This document shows positions 1-6,317 of a stretch of DNA of 11,275 nt, one piece after another. Position numbers and translations under genes: made by a program. This DNA comes from Verrucomicrobiota bacterium (GTDB lineage: Bacteria; Verrucomicrobiota; Verrucomicrobiia; Limisphaerales; UBA1096), in NCBI GenBank assembly GCA_003972865.1, contig QOAX01000307.1:1-11275 (forward strand), given 5' to 3'. The notes under the pieces are model-generated. The model made no database searches. It worked only from the letters and a program-made list of their open reading frames with translations, and was not told the DNA's origin. How positions within the stretch are numbered: position 1 is the first letter of the stretch; each line of letters begins with the position of its first letter.

Positions 1-115
1 TTACCTGTGTCGGGCCGAGAGAATATTTTTCTGTTGATAATAGTCGAGCTAAATTCTGGTTTGCCGCCTTCGAATGGCGATATGTGAACAAAAAACAGGT
101 CTCGAATGTTGTCAT
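1..115 (-). CDS. N-terminal fragment of an unrecognised protein, possibly a glycosyltransferase (runs off the left edge)
   Basis: An ATG at 115-113 opens a frame that stays open for 38 codons to the window edge. The peptide begins MTTFETCFLFTYRHSK and continues with NQNLARLL. A short beta-strand-like hydrophobic run (CFLFTY) followed by RHS and then N-x-x-L-x-x-L resembles the first strand and helix of some GT-A glycosyltransferases; this is an impression from a short fragment, not an identification. The ATG sits in TAATG directly after the decayed agmatine deiminase, and an AGGA lies 11 bases upstream, one of the few plausible Shine-Dalgarno motifs in the window. GC of these 115 bases is about 42 % by hand count, clearly lower than the rest, so the gene may differ in origin. 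The agmatine-deiminase C-terminal frame is also open here, so the reading frame is not certain. Confidence 0.4.
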   Translation of the reverse strand, partial: MTTFETCFLFTYRHSKAANQNLARLLSTEKYSLGPTQV

Positions 116-119
116 TATC

Positions 120-328
120 CGGCAGTTCCTGCTGGGTGAGGCAGTGAAATGAGCCGAGGCACCAGATCAGGCCGGTTGAGTCGAGACCGATGACCGGCCG
201 GTCGGGGAAGCATTCGCGCAGGATACCCAGTGCGCGCTCGTCGTTGTCGTCGCGATAGGTCGGGACAATGCTGCCGACCTTGGCCAACCAAGCCAAGTGG
301 CAGCGTGCGGCTCCCACTCGCCCGGCAT
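120..328 (-). pseudogene. aguA: Agmatine deiminase remnant with internal deletion and frameshift
   Basis: Agmatine deiminase hydrolyses agmatine to N-carbamoylputrescine; intact proteins have roughly 350 residues. Here the minus strand encodes the family N-terminus (KLGWRMPGEWEPHAATWLGW, ATG of MPGEW at 328-326). Immediately after it, in a different frame, comes the family C-terminus: IVPTYRDDNDERAL, then FPDRPVIGL, then LGSFHCLTQQ with the catalytic-type Cys. About 240 residues between them are absent, and the join near 279-290 falls on TTGGCCAA. No ATG, GTG or TTG start lies in frame between the preceding gene's stop (386) and KLGW, so the normal start also seems lost. No stop follows the HCLTQQ segment in its own frame before the window edge. 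The remnant lies downstream of the aldo/keto reductase on the same strand. A local assembly error could give the same picture. Family assignment is confident; natural decay is inferred. Confidence 0.72.
279..288. repeat. Imperfect palindrome CTTGGCCAAC-type site at the aguA deletion junction
   Basis: TTGGCCAA at 280-287 is the inner 8 bp of the dispersed palindrome. It lies exactly where the N-terminal and C-terminal agmatine deiminase frames meet. TGGCCA could also arise from the normal Trp-Pro codons of the N-terminus, so it may be coincidental. The flanking CG dinucleotides of the consensus are absent. Confidence 0.4.
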
Positions 329-385
329 CCGCCAGCCGAGTTTGGCCGGGGCGGCAGGAGTGTTGCTCGAGTCGGGGGTGCCAAG

Positions 386-1330
386 TCAGGGCAGTGGTTT
401 CCCGGCAGCGGCGGCCATCAATCGATACCACTCCTCGCGAGACAACAGCAGGTCAGCCGCTTTTGTGGCATCGCGAATGTGCTCGGGGTTGGTGCTTCCG
501 ATGATCGGCACAATCCCGGCCGGGTGGCGCAACAGCCAGGCGAGCGCGACGGCGGTCGGGCTGCATTCCTCCTGGCGTGCCGCGGTTTGCAGCGCGTCGC
601 GCAGCGCCTGTTCCTGGGAATGGTTGGGGTTGCGAAGCGAGATCGGGTATGAGCTGCCGAGCTTGCCCTGGGCCAGCGGGCTCCAGGCCAGAGGCGTGAT
701 GTTGTTTCGCCGGTAGTGGTTGAGCGACCCGTCATTAAGCGCATCGTGGTTGATGAGGCTGATCTCGATCTGGTTGCAGACCAGCTTCATCGGGCAGGAC
801 GACTGCAGATGGTCAAGCTGGTCCACGGTAAAATTGCTCACGCCGAACTCGCGCGCCTTGCCCCCTTTTTTGAGTTCCTCAAAGGCCGAGGCAATTTCCT
901 GCGGATCCATCAGGTAATCGGGGCGGTGGAGCTGATACAGGTCGATGCAGTCAACCCCCATGCGCCTGAGAGATGCCTCGCAGGAGCGCAGGATATGCTC
1001 ACGGGAAAGATCGTAGCGGTAGGGCGCCTCGTTCTCCGGATCACTCTTTTTGCGGATGCCGCACTTGGTTGTGATGATGATGTTGTCGCGCATCCCCGGG
1101 ACTTCCTTGAGCGTGCGACCGAACACCTCCTCAACGAGTCCGTCGCTGTAAATGTCAGCCAGGTCAAACAGCGTGTAGCCAACCTCGTAGGCGGCTGCGA
1201 TGGCCTCCCTCCCCTTTTTTTCATGCTTGTCGTCGATGGGCGGATGGTTGATCACACCCGTCACGCGCCAGCAGCCATAGGCCAGGCGGCTGCATTCCAA
1301 ACCGGACTCTCCCAGGGTGATCGTTTTCAT
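386..1330 (-). CDS. Aldo/keto reductase, YdhF-like
   Basis: A 314-residue NAD(P)H-dependent oxidoreductase with the (beta/alpha)8 aldo/keto reductase fold, probably cytoplasmic; the carbonyl substrate cannot be read from sequence. The start MKTITLGESGLECSRLAYG matches the family N-terminus, so I chose the ATG at 1330 over an upstream TTG at 1399 that lies inside a palindromic repeat. The catalytic tetrad is visible: Asp56 and Tyr61 in FDLADIY, Lys89 in ITTKCG, His135 in YQLHRPD. KAREFGVSNF, NQIEISL, LAWSPLAQGKL and the cofactor-binding IIGSTNPEHIRDA follow in the expected order. The pattern HRPDxLMDPxEIAxAF is that of E. coli YdhF. The gene is 95 bp downstream of leuC on the same strand, and that gap carries palindrome copies. 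No Shine-Dalgarno motif precedes the ATG. Family assignment is secure, physiological role unknown. Confidence 0.93.
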   Translation of the reverse strand: MKTITLGESGLECSRLAYGCWRVTGVINHPPIDDKHEKKGREAIAAAYEVGYTLFDLADIYSDGLVEEVFGRTLKEVPGMRDNIIITTKCGIRKKSDPENEAPYRYDLSREHILRSCEASLRRMGVDCIDLYQLHRPDYLMDPQEIASAFEELKKGGKAREFGVSNFTVDQLDHLQSSCPMKLVCNQIEISLINHDALNDGSLNHYRRNNITPLAWSPLAQGKLGSSYPISLRNPNHSQEQALRDALQTAARQEECSPTAVALAWLLRHPAGIVPIIGSTNPEHIRDATKAADLLLSREEWYRLMAAAAGKPLP

Positions 1331-1425
1331 GGGGACTTGGCTGCAAGCTAGCACATTCGCCCTGGCCAAGCCAAAAAAAACTGCCCGGCGCTTGGCCAAG
1401 CGGATGAGGTAAAAAATAGGCTGGA
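1331..1425. other. Intergenic region between leuC and the aldo/keto reductase
   Basis: This 95-bp gap holds one perfect 14-bp palindrome (1389-1402) and a one-mismatch core CCTGGCCAAG (1361-1370). Between them on the minus strand is a T8 run (complement of 1373-1380). The palindrome plus T-run recalls a terminator for leuC, but the stem would be only about five base pairs and the T-run is about ten bases away, so I do not call one. No promoter-like pair of hexamers is evident. Confidence 0.5.
1389..1402. repeat. Dispersed palindrome CGCTTGGCCAAGCG, perfect copy
   Basis: Perfect 14-bp copy, centred about 65 bp upstream of the aldo/keto reductase ATG and about 30 bp after the leuC stop. It shares the core with the other copies in the window, but the flanking sequence is unrelated beyond the 14 bp. 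Confidence 0.85.
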
Positions 1426-2799
1426 TTAATTCAGGTAACCGCGCGGGTCAGCGACATGGCCGGCGAGGGCGCTGGCGGCGACGGTAACCGGGCTGGCGAG
1501 GTAGATTTCGCTTTCCTTGCTGCCCATGCGGCCGGGGAAGTTGCGGTTGGTCGCGCTGATGCACTTTAGGCCGCCCTCGTTCATGCGGCCGAAGGTATCC
1601 ACCGGGCCGCCGAGACAGGCCGAGCAACCGGCGTTCTCAGTCATGCGCACACCGGCGTCGGTAAGGATGCTCCAGACACTCTTGCCGTCCCACTCGGTGG
1701 TTTGCAGGTCGTTGACAATCTCCGGTGTGGCCGGCACGCCGAAGGTGTCGATCCGCACCTCCTGTCCGCGCACCACCTCTGCAAATGCGAGGAAGTCGCT
1801 CGTCTTGCCGCCGGTGCAGGAGCCGATGTAGGCGCGGTCGAGCTTCATGTCGGTCATCTCGCGGGCGAGCTTGCGCTGGCCCGGATCAGGGTGGCAGGCC
1901 ACGGTTGGCTCCAGTTGGCTCAAGTTGATCGTGGTGTCGTAAACGAACGTTTCATTTTCATCGCGCTCGACCGGCTCGTAGTCGCTCTTTGTGCCGTTGA
2001 GCTTGGTTCGCTCGTTGACCATTGCGCCGGTCTTTTCGTCGTACTCAAAAATTCCATTTTTGCCGCCGGCCTCGATCGCCATGTTGGCCACGGTCATGCG
2101 GTCGTCCATCGACAGGCCGGAGGCGCCCGAGCCGTCGAACTGCATCGCGCGGTAGGTCGCCCCGTCGAAGCCGATCTCGCCGATCGCGTGCAGGATGATG
2201 TCCTTGGCCATGACGCCCGGTTGCAGTTCGCCCTCGAGGCGGAAGTGCATCGTCTCCGGCACCTTGATCAACAGATTGCCAGTGCCCATCACGAAGCCGG
2301 CGTCGGTGTTGCCGATGCCGGTAGCGAATTGGTTGAACGCGCCGGCCATGCAGGTGTGCGAGTCGGTGCCGAACAGAATCTCGCCGGGACGCAGATGCCC
2401 CTTCTGTGGCAGGGCCGTGTGGCAGACGCCGGCGTAACGCGAGCCGTACTGGCGCTTGAGCAGCCCCTGCGATGCGTCGAACTTCCACTTGCCGTCCTCG
2501 TCATCGATCACGTCGTAGAAATACTGAAGCCCCTGTGCCTTGGCGAACTCGCGCAGGATGTCGACGTTCCGGTTGGATAGCGAGTCGGAGGTGAAAATGT
2601 AGTGGTCGGGAATGATCACGATCTTATTGCCGTCCCACACCTTGGCGTCCTCGCCGAACTCGCGCTTGAACACCCCAATCGTACCGGGGCCGCAGACGTC
2701 GTGGGTCATCAATATGTCGGCTTTCACCCACACATTGTCACCGGCCGTTACCTCGGTCTTGCCCGCTGCCCGGGCTAATATTTTCTCAGTCAGCGTCAT
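1426..2799 (-). CDS. leuC: 3-isopropylmalate dehydratase large subunit / homoaconitase-family protein
   Basis: A 457-residue aconitase-superfamily catalytic subunit. With a small (LeuD) subunit this family isomerises 2- and 3-isopropylmalate in leucine synthesis via a [4Fe-4S] cluster in the cytoplasm. Visible motifs: THDVCGPGTIGVF (about 32-44), IIPDHYIFTSDS (62-73), GVCHTALPQKGHLRPGE (124-140), FGTDSHTC (143-150), FDGATYRAMQFDG (211-223), GSCTGGKTSDF (326-336) and GCSACLGG (391-398). The cluster ligands are Cys328, Cys392 and Cys395. GSCTGGK in place of the common GSCTNGR/GSCTNSR is, as I recall, the form in plant chloroplast isopropylmalate isomerase. Length is normal. No leuD lies next to it, so the partner must be elsewhere. 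A homoaconitase or other hydro-lyase specificity cannot be excluded. No Shine-Dalgarno motif precedes the ATG at 2799, and a palindrome copy sits 55 bp upstream. Confidence 0.9.
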   Translation of the reverse strand: MTLTEKILARAAGKTEVTAGDNVWVKADILMTHDVCGPGTIGVFKREFGEDAKVWDGNKIVIIPDHYIFTSDSLSNRNVDILREFAKAQGLQYFYDVIDDEDGKWKFDASQGLLKRQYGSRYAGVCHTALPQKGHLRPGEILFGTDSHTCMAGAFNQFATGIGNTDAGFVMGTGNLLIKVPETMHFRLEGELQPGVMAKDIILHAIGEIGFDGATYRAMQFDGSGASGLSMDDRMTVANMAIEAGGKNGIFEYDEKTGAMVNERTKLNGTKSDYEPVERDENETFVYDTTINLSQLEPTVACHPDPGQRKLAREMTDMKLDRAYIGSCTGGKTSDFLAFAEVVRGQEVRIDTFGVPATPEIVNDLQTTEWDGKSVWSILTDAGVRMTENAGCSACLGGPVDTFGRMNEGGLKCISATNRNFPGRMGSKESEIYLASPVTVAASALAGHVADPRGYLN

Positions 2800-2853
2800 C
2801 GCAGCCGGAACAATGTATCGGCGAACCGTCTCTCACGCAACCGCGGATTAGTA

Positions 2854-2867
2854 CGCTTGGCCAAGTG
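2854..2867. repeat. Dispersed palindrome copy (13/14), between dus and leuC
   Basis: CGCTTGGCCAAGTG: a perfect 10-bp core (2856-2865) with one mismatch in the right flank. It lies in the 74-bp gap between the dus stop and the leuC start, 55-68 bp upstream of the leuC ATG, a position similar to the copy upstream of the aldo/keto reductase. Confidence 0.8.
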
Positions 2868-2873
2868 CTAGGT

Positions 2874-3932
2874 TTAAGTGTGACAACCGGCGACGACATC
2901 GTTGCTTTTCAATTTGGGCGAGAAGGGCTCAAGTGACATCGGCACGTCATGGTCGAGGTGTTCGCGGCAGATGGTGAAGAATTCGGCCTTGGTTTGCGCA
3001 CGGCGGATGTCGTGCAAAAACCGTCCGTCTGCATCCACGCCCAAGCCGAAGTAATTCATGTATTTCTTCATTTTTTGCACTTGGCTTTTTTCGATGAAAT
3101 TCGGCGGCGTAGTCATCTCAAACAAGTCGGTGACGTAGTCGAGGACGTCGCGGCCACTTGGCAGCGTGAGACCTTCGCCGCGCAGGTGCTGGCGTATCTG
3201 CGTGAAAAGCCACGGATTGCGGATAACCCCGCGCCCGATCATCAGGCCGTGTGCGCCAGTCTCGCGCAACACCGACTCTGCCTTGGCCGCGGAGTAAACA
3301 TTGCCGTTGGCCAAGACCGGGCAGCCGAGCGACTCGACCGCGCGGGCGATAAAGTCGTAATGCACGGCGCTGCGATACATCTCCTTCACCGTGCGCCCGT
3401 GGACGGTGAGCAGATCGAGATTGTGCCGCGCGAAGATCGGCAACAACTCGTCGAACACTTGCGCGTCGTCAAACCCAAGGCGCGTCTTGACGGTGAACCG
3501 CGTTTCCACCGCGTCACGCAGCGCGCCGAGGATGCGGTCGACCCGTTCCGGTTCCCGCAGCAAACCGCCGCCGGCGTGTTTCTTGTAAACGATCGGAGCA
3601 GGGCAACCGAAGTTCAGGTCCACGCCCGCGATGGGGTACTGCTGCAACTCGCGCGCGGTTCGCACGAGGTCCGGAATACTGTTGCCGATCATCTGCGCGA
3701 CAACCGGCCGGCCGGTGGGATTTTCAGTGATCGATCGCAGGATCGGCTTTTCCAGTCGCGAGTCGGCGTGCACTCGAAAGTATTCCGTGAAGTACACATC
3801 CGCTCCGCCCCGCCCGGCGATCACCCGCCAAAACGGCAGGTCGGTGACATCCTGCATCGGCGCGAGTGCGAGCATAGGCTCGTCCCGTTGCAGCAGGGTA
3901 TCAAACTGGCCGGCCTGTTCGGAGTGCATCAT
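2874..3932 (-). CDS. tRNA-dihydrouridine synthase
   Basis: A flavoenzyme that reduces uridines in tRNA D-loops using FMN and NADPH, cytoplasmic. With the start at 3932 it has 352 residues. Key motifs: LAPMQDVTDLPFW (22-34, FMN-binding strand 1), FTEYFRV (48-54), PVVAQMIGN (76-84), VDLNFGCPAP (104-113) with catalytic Cys110, HAGGGLLREP (119-128), TVKTRLGF (147-154, Lys149), LLTVHGRT (174-181, His178), PVLANGNV (205-212) and GLMIGRGVIRNPWLF (229-243). FTEYFRV recalls DusC-like enzymes and NFGCPAPIV recalls DusB-like ones, so I do not assign a numbered subtype. The frame is open upstream to 4082, but that extension crosses two palindrome copies and the divergent ggt start. The ATG pair at 3932/3929 has a GGGAG about 16 bases upstream; ATG 3875 just before the domain is a second option. 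Family secure, start uncertain. Confidence 0.92.
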   Translation of the reverse strand: MMHSEQAGQFDTLLQRDEPMLALAPMQDVTDLPFWRVIAGRGGADVYFTEYFRVHADSRLEKPILRSITENPTGRPVVAQMIGNSIPDLVRTARELQQYPIAGVDLNFGCPAPIVYKKHAGGGLLREPERVDRILGALRDAVETRFTVKTRLGFDDAQVFDELLPIFARHNLDLLTVHGRTVKEMYRSAVHYDFIARAVESLGCPVLANGNVYSAAKAESVLRETGAHGLMIGRGVIRNPWLFTQIRQHLRGEGLTLPSGRDVLDYVTDLFEMTTPPNFIEKSQVQKMKKYMNYFGLGVDADGRFLHDIRRAQTKAEFFTICREHLDHDVPMSLEPFSPKLKSNDVVAGCHT

Positions 3933-3951
3933 CGGCGCGCGGTTTTTCTCC

Positions 3952-3965
3952 CGCTTGGCCAGGCG
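3952..3965. repeat. Dispersed palindrome copy (13/14), upstream of dus
   Basis: CGCTTGGCCAGGCG differs from the 14-bp consensus at one base. It begins 20 bp upstream of the chosen dus start and lies 42 bp from the next copy, core to core. Confidence 0.75.
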
Positions 3966-3993
3966 AATAGCAATCCCAAAACGCGTCCGGCTT

Positions 3994-4007
3994 GCCTTGG
4001 CCAAGCG
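3994..4007. repeat. Dispersed palindrome copy, middle of the dus-ggt divergent region
   Basis: Perfect core CTTGGCCAAG (3996-4005) with the right CG flank but GC instead of CG on the left. It lies between the divergent starts of dus (3932) and ggt (4035). Confidence 0.8.
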
Positions 4008-4034
4008 AATGTGCCGACAATGCGCGCCGAAGCC

Positions 4035-5795
4035 ATGCGTTACTTGAATCACCCCCAAACGGGCCAGGCCGGCATCACGCACCGGCGCTTGGCCAAGCGT
4101 CTGGCCCTGCTGCTGCTTTTTCCAGTCATGGCCAATTCACAAATGACGGGTGCCGGTTACGACCGGCCGTACGGCGATCCCAAGCTCAGCCGCTCGGTGG
4201 TGATGGCGCCCAGCGGCATGGTCGCCACGAGCCACACACTTGCTGCGCAGGCCGGGGTCGAGGTGCTCAAGCGAGGCGGCAATGCCATCGACGCCGCGAT
4301 CGCAGCCAACGCCACCCTCGGCGTGGTGGAGCCGATGAGCTGCGGCATCGGCGGCGATCTGTTTGCCATCGTGTGGGACGCCAAGTCGCGGAAGCTTTAC
4401 GGCCTGAACGCCAGCGGCCGGTCGCCGCTTGGCATTTCGCGCAAGCTCATCCGCGAGCGCGGGCACGACCGCATCCCGCTCAAGGGGCCGCTCAGTTGGT
4501 CGGTGCCGGGCTGCGTCTCCGGCTGGCAGGCGTTGCACGATCGTTTCGGCAAACTGCCGCTGGCGAAGTCGCTCGCGCCGGCGATTCGCTACGCGAGGGA
4601 CGGCTTTCCGGTGACGCAAATCATCGCCGGCTATTGGAAATCCGGAGAAGCGATTCTCAGCGAAACGCCGACTGCCAGCCGGGCATTTCTCAAAAACGGC
4701 AAGGCGCCGAGGGAAGGCGAGCGCATGACGAATCGCGACTTGGCCAAGGTCTATCGTGCCATCGGCAAGGAAGGGGCGAAGGCATTTTACGAGGGCTGGA
4801 TTGCCGAGGAGATCGCGCGCTACAGCGAATCGGTTGGCGGCCTGGTCACGCTGCGTGACCTGAAGCAGCACACCGCCGACTGGGTTGAGCCGGTCAGCGT
4901 CAGCTATCGAGGCTACGATGTTTGGGAACTGCCGCCGAACGGCCAGGGCATCGCCGCGCTGCAGATTCTCAACGTCCTTGAGCAACACGACATCGCCGGT
5001 ATGGGCCACAACTCGGCCGATTTCATTCACCTATACACCGAGGCCAAGAAACTGGCGTTTGCCGACCGGGCCAAGTTTTACGCCGACCCGCAGGTGGAGA
5101 AAAACCTGCCGATCGCCGAGATGATCTCCAAGCCGTACGCCAAGCGGCAGGCCAAGCGCATCGACATGGCCAAGGCGGCGTTGCGCGTGCCGGCTGGCGA
5201 TCCGCGCCTGGCCAAGGGCGACACGATTTACCTGACCGCCGTGGACAAGGAGCGCAATGTCGTCTCGCTGATCCAGAGCAACTATTACGGATTCGGCTCC
5301 GGCCACGTGCCGGGCAACCTTGGGTTTGCGATGCAAAATCGCGGGACGCTGTTTGCCATGGACGAAAACCACCACAACCGGCTCGAGCCGAACAAGAGGC
5401 CGTTCCACACGATCATCCCGGCGATGGTCACCAGGGACGGCAAGCCGTTTTTGTCGTTCGGCGTAATGGGCGGCGATATGCAGCCGCAGGGCCACGCGCA
5501 GGTGCTCGTCAACATCATCGACCACGGGATGAACGTGCAGGAGGCCTCTGATGCCGGACGCGTCCGGCACGACGGCTCCGACACGCCCACCGGCGACATC
5601 ATGTCCGACGGTGGCCGGCTGATCGTCGAGAGCGGCGTGAGCGATGAAGCCGTGAAGGAATTAAAAAAACGTGGGCACAACGTTACCCGCGGCGGTGCCG
5701 GTGGCGGCTATCAGGCGATCCGGATCGATTACGAGACCGGCCTGCTCCATGGCGGCTCAGAAGCGCGAAAGGACGGCGCGGCGATTGGCTATTGA
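4035..5795 (+). CDS. ggt: Gamma-glutamyltransferase family hydrolase, exported
   Basis: A 586-residue Ntn-hydrolase of the gamma-glutamyltransferase/acylase family that cleaves gamma-glutamyl compounds such as glutathione, probably in the periplasm. A signal peptide is visible at about 15-36: basic HRRLAKR, hydrophobic LALLLLFPVM, then ANSQ. The large-subunit domain starts near VVMAPSGMVATSHTLA, with GGNAIDAAIAANATLGVVEP (81-100), GGDLFAIVWD (106-115) and the substrate-binding Arg129 in LNASGRSP. The autoprocessing site is GDTIYLTAVD, where Thr397 would be the new N-terminus and nucleophile of the small subunit; Ile-Tyr follow instead of the classical Thr-His. GVMGGDMQPQGH (476-487) carries the oxyanion-binding Gly pair. 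Starts at 4020, 4035 or later are all possible and none has a Shine-Dalgarno motif; I chose 4035 because it precedes a full signal peptide. A palindrome copy encodes RLAKR in the n-region. It begins a plus-strand group with rfaE2 and the GH13 gene. Confidence 0.92.
   Translation: MRYLNHPQTGQAGITHRRLAKRLALLLLFPVMANSQMTGAGYDRPYGDPKLSRSVVMAPSGMVATSHTLAAQAGVEVLKRGGNAIDAAIAANATLGVVEPMSCGIGGDLFAIVWDAKSRKLYGLNASGRSPLGISRKLIRERGHDRIPLKGPLSWSVPGCVSGWQALHDRFGKLPLAKSLAPAIRYARDGFPVTQIIAGYWKSGEAILSETPTASRAFLKNGKAPREGERMTNRDLAKVYRAIGKEGAKAFYEGWIAEEIARYSESVGGLVTLRDLKQHTADWVEPVSVSYRGYDVWELPPNGQGIAALQILNVLEQHDIAGMGHNSADFIHLYTEAKKLAFADRAKFYADPQVEKNLPIAEMISKPYAKRQAKRIDMAKAALRVPAGDPRLAKGDTIYLTAVDKERNVVSLIQSNYYGFGSGHVPGNLGFAMQNRGTLFAMDENHHNRLEPNKRPFHTIIPAMVTRDGKPFLSFGVMGGDMQPQGHAQVLVNIIDHGMNVQEASDAGRVRHDGSDTPTGDIMSDGGRLIVESGVSDEAVKELKKRGHNVTRGGAGGGYQAIRIDYETGLLHGGSEARKDGAAIGY
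4086..4099. repeat. Dispersed palindrome CGCTTGGCCAAGCG, perfect copy inside the ggt signal-peptide region
   Basis: Perfect 14-bp copy read in frame as R-L-A-K-R, supplying the positively charged n-region of the GGT signal peptide. It lies 51-64 bp into the gene if the start is 4035. Confidence 0.85.
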
Positions 5796-5822
5796 GCCGG
5801 TCGATAGTACGCTCGGCTCAGC

Positions 5823-6305
5823 ATGAGTGCGCGTGAGAAAATCGTTCCGCTGGAGCAACTACCCGCTTGGCGGGAGGCGTTGCGGGAAGCCGGTCGGCGG
5901 CTGGTCGTGACCAACGGCTGCTTTGATTTACTGCACGCCGGCCATGTCACTTACCTCGAGCAGGCGGCGGCGCTGGGCGATGTGCTTTTGATCGGCTGCA
6001 ACGGCGACGAGTCGGTGCGGCAACTGAAAGGTGAAGGCCGTCCCTTGAATCAAGAAGAGGATCGGGCGTTGGTGTTGGCGGCTCTGGAGTCGGTCGGTGC
6101 AGTGACGGTTTTTCCGGAGAAGCGCGCCGAAAATTTTCTGCGTCTGGCCAAGCCGGACGTTTACATCAAGGGCGGCGACTACACGCCGGAGACGCTGGAC
6201 GCTGACGAGCGTGCTGCGGTGGAGTCCGGCGGCGGCGAGGTCGTGATCATCCCGTTCGTCCCCGGTAAATCGACCACGTCGATCATCGAGCGAATGAACG
6301 AGTAG
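5823..6305 (+). CDS. rfaE2: D-glycero-beta-D-manno-heptose 1-phosphate adenylyltransferase (stand-alone RfaE domain II)
   Basis: A 160-residue nucleotidyltransferase that transfers AMP from ATP to heptose 1-phosphate, forming ADP-heptose for the LPS inner core. It corresponds to the C-terminal half of E. coli HldE. The Rossmann core shows VVTNGCFDLLHAGHVTYLEQA, with the HxGH ATP-binding motif at His38-His41, then GDVLLIGCNGDESV (52-65), the loop KGEGRPLNQEEDRALVLAAL (69-88), DVYIKGGDY (112-120) and the end motif PGKSTTSII (147-155). The kinase half (domain I) is absent and must be a separate gene. The ATG lies 27 bp after the ggt stop, and the next gene starts 12 bp after this stop, consistent with co-transcription. 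No Shine-Dalgarno motif is visible. Other cytidylyltransferase-like enzymes share HxGH, but the overall pattern fits RfaE2 best. Confidence 0.92.
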   Translation: MSAREKIVPLEQLPAWREALREAGRRLVVTNGCFDLLHAGHVTYLEQAAALGDVLLIGCNGDESVRQLKGEGRPLNQEEDRALVLAALESVGAVTVFPEKRAENFLRLAKPDVYIKGGDYTPETLDADERAAVESGGGEVVIIPFVPGKSTTSIIERMNE

Positions 6306-6317
6306 CGCGAGAATTCA

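Noticed and set aside
1331..1399. TTG start of the aldo/keto reductase inside the palindrome (MAKRRAVFF)
   Set aside because: The family N-terminus begins at MKTITLGESG; the extension has no homology and a TTG start without an SD is unlikely.
1373..1402. Rho-independent terminator after leuC (palindrome then T8 on the minus strand)
   Set aside because: The palindrome can form only about a five-base stem and the T-run is separated by about ten bases, which is not a canonical terminator.
716..2580. Plus-strand open frames opposite the aldo/keto reductase (716-1351) and leuC (1702-2580)
   Set aside because: They are antisense shadows of genes with clear motifs on the minus strand and show no domain of their own.
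3307..3314. TTGGCCAA inside dus, and CTTGGCCAAC inside the symporter at 10583-10592
   Set aside because: Both encode natural Leu-Ala-Asn residues and have imperfect palindromes, so they are treated as coding coincidences.
2949..4034. Long in-frame extension upstream of ggt
   Set aside because: It runs antisense through the dus gene and lacks any recognisable domain; the signal peptide and GGT homology begin after 4035.
3933..4082. N-terminal extension of dus to 4082 containing RLAK twice
   Set aside because: It would overlap the divergent ggt start, is not part of the dus family, and its repeated RLAK simply reflects two palindrome copies 42 bp apart.
4739..4748. Perfect CTTGGCCAAG inside ggt
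   Set aside because: It encodes D-L-A-K-V in a conserved helix and lacks both CG flanks, so codon usage explains it; it was counted among the cores but is not called a repeat.
5806..5821. TAGTACGCTCGGCTCAG before rfaE2 resembling TAGTACGCTTGGCCAAG before leuC
   Set aside because: It could be a decayed palindrome copy with a shared left flank, but the other copies do not share this flank and the core has three mismatches, so the similarity may be chance.
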